Positions 15,360 through 22,910 of a DNA stretch of 64,000 nucleotides are shown here, in pieces (positions within the stretch are counted from its first letter, which is position 1; each line of letters begins with the position of its first letter). The position numbers were made by a program, and so were the translations under genes. The notes beneath the pieces are model-generated. The model was not told where the DNA came from and searched no databases. It saw nothing but the letters and a program-made list of their open reading frames with translations. This DNA is from an uncultured Eubacteriales bacterium (GTDB taxonomy: Bacteria > Bacillota > Clostridia > Oscillospirales > CAG-272), in the NCBI GenBank assembly GCA_934503195.1, contig CAKSVM010000006.1, positions 3,365 to 67,364 on the forward strand, given 5' to 3'.

Positions 15360-15638
15360 TTACTGGATGTGCGGAAGGATCTTCTCAACGTCGTTATGCG
15401 GACGCGGGATGACGTGGGTAGCGATGACCTCGCCGAGACGGCCGGCCGCCGCGTTTCCTGCCTCAACAGCCGCCTTGACAGCTCCGACGTCGCCGCGGAC
15501 CATGACGGATACGAGTCCGGATCCGATCTTTTCGGTTCCGACGAGAGTTACCTCAGCTGCCTTTACCATTGCGTCAGCTGCTTCGATTGCCGCGGTGAGA
15601 CCTCTGGTCTCGATCATTCCGAGTGCTTCCTGTGCCAT
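15360..15638 (-). CDS. BMC-H shell protein, PduA/EutM-like
   Basis: 92 residues, a minimal BMC-H domain (ALGMIETRGLTAAIEAADAM) with the canonical pore loop EKIGSGL and ending THVIPRPHNDVEKILPHIQ. Proteins of this kind are the main facet hexamers and pass small polar substrates such as 1,2-propanediol. It is the closest paralogue of the BMC domain in the extended protein at 14311-14919, which suggests a recent duplication. A 131-nt gap follows before the next shell gene. The gap holds only a short CCGG hairpin around 15262-15275. Confidence 0.95.
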   Translation of the reverse strand: MAQEALGMIETRGLTAAIEAADAMVKAAEVTLVGTEKIGSGLVSVMVRGDVGAVKAAVEAGNAAAGRLGEVIATHVIPRPHNDVEKILPHIQ

Positions 15639-15665
15639 TTTAATTTTCCTCCAAAATATTTTTCT

Positions 15666-16007
15666 TTAAGCTTCTTTGATATACTCAGTCTTCTTCGGCT
15701 TATCGAAACCGCTTAAGGTGAGCATCTTTTCGGTCCCTTCCCCGGGACGCGGGATTATGTGCTTCGCGACGACTCCGGAAATTCCGTTCGCCGCTGTTTC
15801 GGCCGCCTCCATAGCTGCCTCGACCGCCGCCACGCTGCCGCGGAACTTGACCACGACGATGAGCGGAACCGGAAGAGTTTCGGGATGGAGAGGCTTGTTC
15901 TTGTCAAAATTCTCGACCGTCACGTCGGCCGCCTTACAGCCCGCGTCGCACGCGACAAACGCCGCTACGAGCCCGTAGACCTCGAGAATACCGACTGCCT
16001 GTGACAT
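15666..16007 (-). CDS. BMC-H shell protein with enlarged pore loop
   Basis: 113 residues. The BMC fold is clear (SQAVGILEVYGLVAAFVACDAG and VAKHIIPRPGEGTEKML). The segment that lines the pore in other BMC-H proteins (EKIGSG) is replaced by the longer, proline-rich DKNKPLHPETLPVPL, about eight residues more. A charged tail (DKPKKTEYIKEA) follows the domain. The pore is therefore probably closed, reshaped, or used for contacts. It is translated 12 nt after the Zn-alcohol dehydrogenase gene. Confidence 0.9.
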   Translation of the reverse strand: MSQAVGILEVYGLVAAFVACDAGCKAADVTVENFDKNKPLHPETLPVPLIVVVKFRGSVAAVEAAMEAAETAANGISGVVAKHIIPRPGEGTEKMLTLSGFDKPKKTEYIKEA

Positions 16008-16019
16008 CGGCTACGCCCC

Positions 16020-17252
16020 TTACTTGTTGACAATCGCGATCTTGAGGCCTTCCTGACGGAGGTTGACCGCGAGAGCCTCGTTGATCTCGTCAAGCGGGAA
16101 CTTGTGAGTGATGAGCTTCTTCATCGGAAGTCCGATTGCCTGCGAACGCTTTAAGAAATCAAACGTCGTGGCGTAGTCACGGAGAGTGTAAACCCACGAG
16201 CCGACGATCGTGATCTCCTTCGAGCAGATGTCGAAGTGCGGGTTGATCGTGGCGTCGCCGCCGTTGATGAAGAATCCGAGCTCGCAGAGTCCGCCGCCGT
16301 TGCGGATGAACTTGTAGATGTTCGAGTGAGCGACGGGAGAACCGGTGCACTGGAACGCGAAATCAGCGAGATAACCGCCGAAAGCGTCCTTCACGTGAGC
16401 GGTGAGATCCTCGATGCCCTTCGTGTCCTTGAAGTTGACAGTCGCGCCCGCGCCCATTTCCTTCGCGAAGGAAAGACGCTTTTCGTTTCCGTCGACAGCG
16501 ACGATGTGCTCAATGCCCATCGTTCTGAGAACGGCGATGCAGATGAGTCCGATCGGTCCGCAGCCCTGAACGACAACGCGAGAGTTGAAGCGGAGGATTC
16601 CGGTTGTCTTCGCGCGCTCAACGGCGTGTACGAGGACGGCGCAGGGTTCGATCAGGATACGCGAATCGAGATCGAGATCCGATACGTTGAAGATTGTCGA
16701 GCCGCCGCGGACGAAGATGTAGTCCGAGAACCAGCCGTTCAGATGAATGTCGTCGTCCGGGAGAAGTCCGTAGACATCCGCGCCGCCGACGTTCTGCTTG
16801 TTGAGGTCGAACATCGTGATGTCGGGGTTGTCCTTGAAGATCATGCAGGTGACGACCTTGTCGCCGACGTGAAGCGGCTTTCCGGCCGAGTCGCGCGTGA
16901 CATTCTTACCCATCTTGACGATCTCTCCGGTTCCCTCGTGACCGAGAGCGACCGGGATGAGTCCGAAGGGATCGCGTTTGAACTCGTGCGCGTCGGTCCC
17001 GCAGACTCCGCAGCCCTCGACCTTTACGAGGATATCGTTGTCGCCGAGCGGCGGGATCGGATATTCCTTGACCTCAAAACGCTCCTTCTCGACGAGAACG
17101 GCGACGTGCGCCTTGTCGGGGATTCCCGCGGTCTTAACCGCCGGAGCGGCCGTGACGCAGGCCGGGGACGGAGCCGTCTTCGGCTCGTCGTTAATCATTC
17201 CGGCGAGAACCTTTTTTACGATCTCTTCTATATTTTCTGCTTTGTAATCCAT
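16020..17252 (-). CDS. Zinc-dependent alcohol dehydrogenase with encapsulation peptide
   Basis: 410 residues. Residues 3-20 (YKAENIEEIVKKVLAGMI) form an amphipathic helix of the kind that targets enzymes into microcompartments, joined by a Pro/Ala-rich linker (to about residue 45). The MDR-type enzyme follows. Catalytic zinc ligands are Cys84, His105 and Glu106 (GCGVCGTDAHE, GHEG). The four-Cys structural-zinc lobe of classical ADHs is missing. The NAD-binding segment is VVVQGCGPIGLICIAVLRTMG. By context it could interconvert lactaldehyde and 1,2-propanediol, but threonine- or sorbitol-dehydrogenase relatives make the substrate uncertain. Confidence 0.9.
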   Translation of the reverse strand: MDYKAENIEEIVKKVLAGMINDEPKTAPSPACVTAAPAVKTAGIPDKAHVAVLVEKERFEVKEYPIPPLGDNDILVKVEGCGVCGTDAHEFKRDPFGLIPVALGHEGTGEIVKMGKNVTRDSAGKPLHVGDKVVTCMIFKDNPDITMFDLNKQNVGGADVYGLLPDDDIHLNGWFSDYIFVRGGSTIFNVSDLDLDSRILIEPCAVLVHAVERAKTTGILRFNSRVVVQGCGPIGLICIAVLRTMGIEHIVAVDGNEKRLSFAKEMGAGATVNFKDTKGIEDLTAHVKDAFGGYLADFAFQCTGSPVAHSNIYKFIRNGGGLCELGFFINGGDATINPHFDICSKEITIVGSWVYTLRDYATTFDFLKRSQAIGLPMKKLITHKFPLDEINEALAVNLRQEGLKIAIVNK

Positions 17253-17275
17253 AGTTTACCTCATTTAATAAACCG

Positions 17276-17785
17276 TTATTGTTCCGAAACGAGTCTTTCG
17301 AACACAGTCGCGCCGAACGCCGCGAGCGCGGTGTCCTCGGCCTCGGTTCCGCCCGAGACTCCGAGTCCGCCGACGACCTTACCGCCGACTTTGAGCGGCT
17401 CTCCACCGCCGAAGACGACGATACGCGAATCGTTCGTGAACTGAATTCCGTAGAGCGAACCGCCCGGCTGTGCCAGAGGCTTCAAGTCGATGGTCGACAT
17501 TTTCAGCGACACGACCGTGAAGGCCTTCTGAAGCGCGACGTCGAAGCTCGCGATAAACGCGTCGTCCATGACCTCGCAGAGAATCGGTCTTCCCGAATTG
17601 TCCGCGACGACCACAACCGCCTTCACGCCGACTCTCTCAGCCTCAGCCTCAACCTCGGCCGCGAGTTTCTTAGCGAGCTGGAGCGTCACTGTTTTCACTC
17701 CGCGGAGAGCCGGATGAGCTTCGGATCCGCCCTTTACCTCGCCAACGACCTTCTCGATCAGAGCTTTCAGCTCATTTTCGTTCAT
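17276..17785 (-). CDS. GlcG/HbpS-like (DUF336) protein with encapsulation helix
   Basis: 169 residues. The first 17 (NENELKALIEKVVGEVK) form an amphipathic helix like BMC targeting peptides, followed by a short Gly/Ser linker. The rest is a DUF336 domain (VTLQLAKKLAAEVEAEAERVGVKAVVVVADNSG, then GGVPLKVGGKVVGGLGVSGG-type loops). This is the same domain as the C-terminal half of PduO, which in related proteins binds heme or corrinoid. Its job in GRE microcompartments is unknown. It lies 9 nt after the aldolase gene and 23 nt before the Zn-dehydrogenase, in the block of encapsulated enzymes. Confidence 0.88.
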   Translation of the reverse strand: MNENELKALIEKVVGEVKGGSEAHPALRGVKTVTLQLAKKLAAEVEAEAERVGVKAVVVVADNSGRPILCEVMDDAFIASFDVALQKAFTVVSLKMSTIDLKPLAQPGGSLYGIQFTNDSRIVVFGGGEPLKVGGKVVGGLGVSGGTEAEDTALAAFGATVFERLVSEQ

Positions 17786-17794
17786 TTCCGGAAA

Positions 17795-18613
17795 TTACTT
17801 GCCCATCGCGGCGATGACGCGGCGGGTGATCTCAGCGACGAGATCCTCGTTCACCGACTTTGTGCCGTTCTCAGCCTTCTTGCAGTCGACACCCGAAAAA
17901 TCGCAGTTCGGGCAGGGAGTCTTGCCAGCCGCGAGAACAGGACAGAGGTCAGCCGGATGCTTGCCCTTCATACCGAACTTGCGGCGGATCTCATAAAGTC
18001 TCTTTACCTGCTCCTCGTTCAGTTCCTTCGGACCGCCGAGCATCTTCGAAATGAACATCAGCTGTGCGTAGAACTCGACCGACTCCATCTTGTGGTAAGC
18101 GTTGAGAAGCGAATCCGAGTAAGCGAGCGCGCCGTGGTTCTCAAGAAGAACCGCGTCGTAATGCTGGAGGTACTTCGCGACGTGATCCGGGATCTCCTCG
18201 GTCGAGGGTGTGCCGTACTCAGCGATCGGAACACATCCGAGCGCGATGACAGCCTCGGGCATGATCGGAGCGGTCAGCGGGATTCCGGCGATAGCAAAGC
18301 CGGTGGCGTACATCGGGTGAGCATGCACGACCGAGACGACGTCGGGTCTTTCCTTATAGACGCGCATGTGCATCTTGATCTCGGAGGACGGGCGGAAGCC
18401 TTCATAAGCCTGAAGAACCTCGCCCTTGGAGTTGACCTTGCAGATATACTCAGGAGTCATGAAGCCCTTGGAAACTCCGGTCGGGGTGCAGAGGAACTCG
18501 TCCGGTCCGATCTTGACCGAGATGTTTCCGTCGTTCGAAGCGACCATTCCGCGGTCGTAAATGCGTCTGCCGATCTCGCAGATCTGTTTTTTGATTTCGT
18601 ATTCGGATGCCAT
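17795..18613 (-). CDS. Class II aldolase (fuculose/rhamnulose-phosphate type) with C-terminal encapsulation peptide
   Basis: 272 residues. Zinc-aldolase residues are Glu78 (SSEIKMH), His97 and His99 (VHAHPMYATGF) and His160 (ENHGALAYSD). Such enzymes split fuculose- or rhamnulose-1-phosphate into dihydroxyacetone phosphate and lactaldehyde. After the catalytic domain comes a four-Cys motif, C224-x9-C234-x2-C237-x6-C244, that could bind zinc or an Fe-S cluster. The last 19 residues (VNEDLVAEITRRVIAAMGK) form an encapsulation helix. The enzyme places lactaldehyde production inside the shell. Sugar kinase and isomerase genes are not in this window. Confidence 0.93.
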   Translation of the reverse strand: MASEYEIKKQICEIGRRIYDRGMVASNDGNISVKIGPDEFLCTPTGVSKGFMTPEYICKVNSKGEVLQAYEGFRPSSEIKMHMRVYKERPDVVSVVHAHPMYATGFAIAGIPLTAPIMPEAVIALGCVPIAEYGTPSTEEIPDHVAKYLQHYDAVLLENHGALAYSDSLLNAYHKMESVEFYAQLMFISKMLGGPKELNEEQVKRLYEIRRKFGMKGKHPADLCPVLAAGKTPCPNCDFSGVDCKKAENGTKSVNEDLVAEITRRVIAAMGK

Positions 18614-18658
18614 TGTTTTGTCTCCTTAATAATAATTATTTCGTGAATTTATCGAAAA

Positions 18659-18672
18659 ACCCGATTCCGGGT
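18659..18672 (-). other. Attenuator-like hairpin between PduV-like and aldolase genes
   Basis: ACCCG (18659-18663) and CGGGT (18668-18672) pair around ATTC. TTTTTCG follows on the minus strand. The stem is short, so it would be at most a partial terminator inside the operon. Confidence 0.4.
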
Positions 18673-18678
18673 GTTTCT

Positions 18679-19110
18679 TCAGTTATGAAGGTAATCTAAA
18701 ACCTCTTTGATTCCCCGACCTGTCACCGAGTCGACCCGGAATATCGGATCGCAGCCCGAGTTTCTGAGCCAGAGCTCGGCCATATCGGGATTCGCGTCCG
18801 GCTCGTCGCATTTTGTGACGATGCCGATCACCGGGCGGCAGGCCGTCGCGGCAATCGCCGGGGAAAAGAGTGAGTAAGGCTCGGTCGCTGACGCCAGAAG
18901 TCCGATCACGTCGGACTCGTAGGCGTAAACCGCAAGCGCGCCTCCGAGATGCCTTGTCTGGATATACTCACCCGGCGTGTCGACAACGATTCCGGATGGG
19001 TCGTAGCCGACCGCCTGAGTCTTGGCGTAGTGTATGTTTTCGCCGCGCAGAGCCTGCGTCAGCGTGGTCTTTCCGGCCTCGGAGCGGCCTATCAGGATAA
19101 TGCGTTTCAT
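18679..19110 (-). CDS. PduV/EutP-like small GTPase-like protein
   Basis: 143 residues, the normal length. The P-loop GRSEAGKTTL is at residues 8-17, the switch II region reads VVDTPGEYIQ, and a TKCDEPD stands for the NKxD specificity motif. PduV/EutP proteins are found with many microcompartments and have been linked to shell positioning or acetate-kinase-like activity, with no agreed role. Two strong hairpins precede it in the transcript (19127-19180), and one weak hairpin follows. Confidence 0.92.
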   Translation of the reverse strand: MKRIILIGRSEAGKTTLTQALRGENIHYAKTQAVGYDPSGIVVDTPGEYIQTRHLGGALAVYAYESDVIGLLASATEPYSLFSPAIAATACRPVIGIVTKCDEPDANPDMAELWLRNSGCDPIFRVDSVTGRGIKEVLDYLHN

Positions 19111-19126
19111 ACTTCTATCGTTTGGT

Positions 19127-19151
19127 AAATTCCGGCGTCAAGCCGGAATTT
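19127..19151 (-). other. Intercistronic hairpin 1 between PduU- and PduV-like genes
   Basis: AATTCCGGC (19128-19136) and GCCGGAATT (19142-19150) are perfect 9-bp arms around GTCAA, extendable by A-T pairs. It lies 17 nt before the PduV-like start. Confidence 0.65.
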
Positions 19152-19154
19152 TCT

Positions 19155-19180
19155 GACTTGAAGAACCTGTTCTTCAAGTC
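19155..19180 (-). other. Intercistronic hairpin 2, covering the PduU-like stop codon
   Basis: GACTTGAAGAA (19155-19165) and TTCTTCAAGTC (19170-19180) form a perfect 11-bp stem with loop CCTG. The stop codon of the PduU-like gene (19174-19176) lies inside the stem. Confidence 0.65.
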
Positions 19181-19563
19181 TTTGTTAACTCGCACACCGA
19201 GAACCCGAGCTTCTCCTCGCAGTACTCAAGCGTCGCGCGGAAGGCCGCCTCGACGTCCGAGATAGTCCCGGTGATGAGAAGCGTTCCCGAGAAGCGGTCG
19301 ACGAAGCCGATCTGCGCGCCCGACTGCTTTGTAGCGATGTCGGCGGCGATTATCGCCGTCTCGGCCGGGGAAAGCGTGATCATTCCGATCGCCGAGTGCG
19401 ACCAGTCGACATTCGGATCAAGTCCGAGCTTTTGGTAGAGAATCTTGTCGGGGCTCGCGATTATGTGCGCCAGGGTTATCTGCTTTCCGGGGACAAGCTC
19501 CTGAATTATCCTGACCTTGCCGTCGGTTCCGATGTTGTCGGGTATTGAAAATGCTGGTTTCAT
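19174..19563 (-). CDS. BMC-H shell protein, circularly permuted (PduU/EutS type)
   Basis: 129 residues. The order of elements is that of permuted BMC domains: an N-terminal strand region (RIIQELVPGKQITLAHIIASP), then SAIGMITLSPAETAIIAADIA, then GFVDRFSGTLLITGTISDVEAAF at the end. PduU and EutS hexamers carry a small beta-barrel that closes the pore. In GRE-type loci this gene often adjoins the GRE and its activase, as here (2 nt from the activase). It may contribute to docking of other proteins to the shell. Confidence 0.93.
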   Translation of the reverse strand: MKPAFSIPDNIGTDGKVRIIQELVPGKQITLAHIIASPDKILYQKLGLDPNVDWSHSAIGMITLSPAETAIIAADIATKQSGAQIGFVDRFSGTLLITGTISDVEAAFRATLEYCEEKLGFSVCELTKT

Positions 19564-19565
19564 TT

Positions 19566-20354
19566 TTATCCTCCGATATGGCAGATAATTCCGGTCGCCG
19601 CGCAGACACTTTTGAGATATTCCATCTTCGCCTTCTCGGGCGGCTTCACGTCGCCCATCGGATAATCGCGCCCAAGCCCGATGTATTTGTCATAGCCGAG
19701 CCGGTGGTACGGCAAGATGTGCATCTCGCCGACTCCGAGCGTCGAATACGCGAATTCCGCGATATCGTGAAGCTCCTTCGCCGTGTCGTTGAAGCCCGGG
19801 ATCACCGGGACGCGGATGATGAGCTTTTTCGCTTTTTTCGCGAGAAGCTTCGCGTTTTCGAGGATTCTCCCGTTCGGCATCGTCGTGTATTCGCGGTGCT
19901 TTTCGGAATCCATGTGCTTTATGTCCATTAAGAACGTGTCGACAAGCGGGATGAAACGCCCGACGATCTCGCTCTCAACGGCGCAGGTCGTCTCGATCGC
20001 GGTGTTCAGTCCGCGATCCTTCGCGGCTTCGAGAAGCGCGCAGGCGAAGTCAGGCTGACCCATGCACTCGCCGCCCGAAAGAGTCAGCCCACCGCCCGAA
20101 CGGCGGTAATAAGGCATATCCTTCATGACGATTTCAAGCACGTCGCCGACCGTCGTGTCGTATCCGATCGTCTTCTTTGCCCCGTTCTGGAGCATCGTTT
20201 CGATCTCATAGCTCTGCGACTCGGGATTGCAGCACCACCGGCAGCGCAAATAGCAGCCTTTGAGGAAGACTATCGTCCGGATGCCGGGTCCGTCGTGAAC
20301 CGAGAATTTCTGGATATCGAAAATCCTGCCCTTTACATTCAGAATATCGTCCAT
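19566..20354 (-). CDS. Glycyl radical enzyme activating enzyme (radical SAM)
   Basis: 262 residues. The radical SAM motif CX3CX2C is Cys34, Cys38 and Cys41 (GCYLRCRWC), preceded by the activase signature HDGPGIRT (20-27). Further on are LTLSGGECMGQPDF (SAM-binding GGE) and VIPGFNDT. It puts the stable radical on the Gly of the neighbouring dehydratase. Unlike most diol dehydratase activases, it lacks the ferredoxin-like Cys insert after the first motif: NPESQSYEIE runs straight on. In that it resembles pyruvate formate-lyase activase. The start codon overlaps the last base of the GRE stop. Confidence 0.95.
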   Translation of the reverse strand: MDDILNVKGRIFDIQKFSVHDGPGIRTIVFLKGCYLRCRWCCNPESQSYEIETMLQNGAKKTIGYDTTVGDVLEIVMKDMPYYRRSGGGLTLSGGECMGQPDFACALLEAAKDRGLNTAIETTCAVESEIVGRFIPLVDTFLMDIKHMDSEKHREYTTMPNGRILENAKLLAKKAKKLIIRVPVIPGFNDTAKELHDIAEFAYSTLGVGEMHILPYHRLGYDKYIGLGRDYPMGDVKPPEKAKMEYLKSVCAATGIICHIGG

Positions 20355-22903
20355 CAGAATCCCGTCTGCTCGGTGCGGTTGATTATGTCGTCCTGAAGCG
20401 ACTTCGAGAGCGTAACGAAGAGCGCGGAATATCCGGCGACGCGGACGACAAGCGACTTGTATTTCTCGGGATGCGCCTGAGCGTCGCGGAGCGTCTCGCG
20501 GCTGACGACATTGAACTGCACGTGGCTTCCTTTCTGGTCGAAGTAGCCGCGGATCAGCGCGACGAAGCTTTCAAGTCCGGCCGTTCCCTCGAGCGCGGAA
20601 GGATGAAACTTCATGTTGAAGAGCGTTCCGTTCGAGGCGATTCCGTGGTCGAGCTTTGAGACCGAGTTGCAGGAGGACGTCGGACCGTGCGTGTCCTTTC
20701 CGGCCGACGGCGAAACGCCGTCAGCGATCGGTGTGAAGGCGAGTCTTCCGTCGGGTGTCGCTCCGGTCTGCGCGCCGAGCGGAACGTTCGCCGAGACCGG
20801 GTAAAGTCCGGCCTGGAACTGTCCGCCGCGCGGATTTCTGTATTTTTCAAGCGGGCGCGTGTAGGTGTACGCGACGTCGCGGGCGAAGAGATCGACTTCC
20901 TCGATATCGTTTCCGTATTTCGGGAGCGCGTCGATCATCGACTTTATCTTTCTGTAGCAGTTCCTCTGGAAATCGCCGGAATTTCCCTGAGTCTTCACTT
21001 TTCTGAAGATCTCGCGGATAACGCCTTCGCTTATCAGCTTTCCCTCGGCGGCGAGCTTCTTCGCCTCGAAGGCGGTCAGCTTTTCGGCCATCTTGTCCGG
21101 GATGTCCTCGCCGAAGTTGTGACCGAGAGCCTCCTTGAGTTCGGCCATCGTGATAAGCTTCTTGTCGAAGACGAGCGTTTTCACCGCCCAGAGCGAGTCG
21201 GTCATGTTCGCGATTCCGAAGCCCTGCGGTCCGGTGAAGTTGTAGACCGCGCCGCCGCACTGAGTCGGCTTTCCGCGTCCAATGCAGTCAAAGATCATCG
21301 ACGACTCGAACGGGAGCGGGCAGCGTTCCATATGCGCTCTGTCAATCGCGTTGTCGGCGTTGACAAGGAGCTTTATCATGTAATTCGTCTGAGCCTTGAA
21401 GGCGTCGTAGAACTCGTCGAAGGTTTTCATTCTCGTGACGTCCGGCGTTTCTACTCCGATAAGCTCTCCGGTCGGATCCGAGCCGCTCTCGTCGCGTCCG
21501 GAGTTCATCGTGAGTTCGAGCGGGCGGCACATATTGAAGAACGCGGCGTCGTGCCAGCCCTCGGTCTTGCCGGCCTTCTGAGGCTCGACGCAGCCGATTA
21601 TGTTGTAATCGCGCGCGTCCTCGACCGAAAGTCCGCGGCTTATCAGCGCGGGGATTATGACCTCGTCGTTGTAGTAGGCGGGAAGTCCGATTCCGGTGCG
21701 CGTCAGCTCGGCGGCCTTGATGAGAAAATCGTGCGGCGAGCCGTTCCAGACCCTGACCGAGAAGGACGGCTGGGGAAGCATCACGTGGCGGGTCGCCTGA
21801 ATGCACATGAACGAGAGGTCGTTTGTCGCGTCGAGCCCCCCGGGCGTCTGACCGCCCGCGATGAGATTCTGGAAGAGCGAATATCCGGCAAATCCCTCGG
21901 CCGATCCGGCGTCGCGGCACTTGTTGAGATCGTTTAATTTAACCCAGATGCAGTCCATCAGCTCCTGAGCGAACTCGGGCGAGATCTTCCCCGCTTCAAG
22001 GTCGGCCTTGTAGTAGGGGTACATATACTGGTCAAAGCGTCCGGGCGAGATCGAGTGTCCCGACGACTCGACCTGAAGGAGCATCTGAATGAACCAGAAC
22101 GACTGGCAGGCCTCGTAGAAGGATTCCGCGCCGTTTTCGGGAACCTTGCCGCAGATCCGCGAAATCTTCGTAAGCTCGGCCTTGCGCTTGTAGTCATCGC
22201 ACCCGGCCGCCATTTCCGCGGCCAGAGCCGAATAACGCTTGGCGTAGGTGATCGCCGCCTCGCAGCTTTCAATCACGGCCTCAAGGAATTTCGTGCGGGT
22301 CGCGTAATCGGCGTCGCCGAAGTCGCGCTTTTCAAGCTCGGCCTTCGCCTCGGCGATGATTCCCTTGTAGCCGATTTTCAGCACTTTCGCGTAATCGACC
22401 GTGACGTGGCCGACGCCGTTGTAGAAATAGTTGCCCGGCGTGAACATGTTGTGCTCCATCGCTTTGAGCGTTTCGGGAGCCATGTATGAGGTCGCAAGCT
22501 CGGAGGTTGTCTTTCCGCCCCAGTACTTGTAGACCTCGTGGAGGGTCTTTTTCGTCTCGTCCGAGATGTAGAATGGATCGGCGATTCTGGTCGCGACCGT
22601 GTCGAACTCGTCCTCAAGCCAGGTGAACGAGAACTCCGGGAAAACCTGACAGCCGCGCGGGGATTTTGTCGCCGAGCCGACGATAAGCTCGTTTTCGCGG
22701 ATAGTTATCGGAATGTTCTCGCAGATGTGTCTGAACGCGTGCGCGCGGCGCGAGATTATCGGTTCGCCCTCGGTCGCCTTGTAGGATTCGGTGAGAAGAA
22801 CGGCGCGGTCGGCCTCAATCTCGGGAAGATGATCGTAGAGCGCGTCTATGAGCTTTGGTATGCGCTCACTGCGCGTGATGTTTATGATATGATACTTAGC
22901 CAT
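20354..22903 (-). CDS. Glycyl radical diol dehydratase (1,2-propanediol/glycerol type)
   Basis: 849 residues. The thiyl Cys is Cys438, with Glu440, in IIGCVEPQ. GWHDAAFF supplies Asp452. His166 (VGHVTVDY) and the pair His283-Ser284 (SSGHSIS) match the substrate ligands of B12-independent glycerol/propanediol dehydratase. The glycyl radical is Gly824 in RVAGYSA. These residues point to a diol dehydratase, not choline lyase or formate lyase. It should turn 1,2-propanediol into propanal without B12. No N-terminal encapsulation extension is present; the protein starts directly with the PFL domain. It is the second gene of the operon, 7 nt after the HAD gene. Confidence 0.95.
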   Translation of the reverse strand: MAKYHIINITRSERIPKLIDALYDHLPEIEADRAVLLTESYKATEGEPIISRRAHAFRHICENIPITIRENELIVGSATKSPRGCQVFPEFSFTWLEDEFDTVATRIADPFYISDETKKTLHEVYKYWGGKTTSELATSYMAPETLKAMEHNMFTPGNYFYNGVGHVTVDYAKVLKIGYKGIIAEAKAELEKRDFGDADYATRTKFLEAVIESCEAAITYAKRYSALAAEMAAGCDDYKRKAELTKISRICGKVPENGAESFYEACQSFWFIQMLLQVESSGHSISPGRFDQYMYPYYKADLEAGKISPEFAQELMDCIWVKLNDLNKCRDAGSAEGFAGYSLFQNLIAGGQTPGGLDATNDLSFMCIQATRHVMLPQPSFSVRVWNGSPHDFLIKAAELTRTGIGLPAYYNDEVIIPALISRGLSVEDARDYNIIGCVEPQKAGKTEGWHDAAFFNMCRPLELTMNSGRDESGSDPTGELIGVETPDVTRMKTFDEFYDAFKAQTNYMIKLLVNADNAIDRAHMERCPLPFESSMIFDCIGRGKPTQCGGAVYNFTGPQGFGIANMTDSLWAVKTLVFDKKLITMAELKEALGHNFGEDIPDKMAEKLTAFEAKKLAAEGKLISEGVIREIFRKVKTQGNSGDFQRNCYRKIKSMIDALPKYGNDIEEVDLFARDVAYTYTRPLEKYRNPRGGQFQAGLYPVSANVPLGAQTGATPDGRLAFTPIADGVSPSAGKDTHGPTSSCNSVSKLDHGIASNGTLFNMKFHPSALEGTAGLESFVALIRGYFDQKGSHVQFNVVSRETLRDAQAHPEKYKSLVVRVAGYSALFVTLSKSLQDDIINRTEQTGF

Positions 22904-22910
22904 AGAAACT

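Noticed and set aside
16236..18646. Long plus-strand frames opposite the Zn-dehydrogenase, GlcG-like and aldolase genes
   Set aside because: Same shadow effect. The minus-strand proteins have clear catalytic motifs and tight operon spacing.
20687..21937. Plus-strand frame opposite the glycyl radical enzyme
   Set aside because: No domain pattern or ribosome site, and wholly inside a conserved gene.
20354..22903. Choline trimethylamine-lyase (CutC) identity for the GRE
   Set aside because: The residues around the active site (GCVEPQ with GWHDAA, and the His/Ser pair 283-284) fit diol dehydratases, and an aldolase accompanies it.
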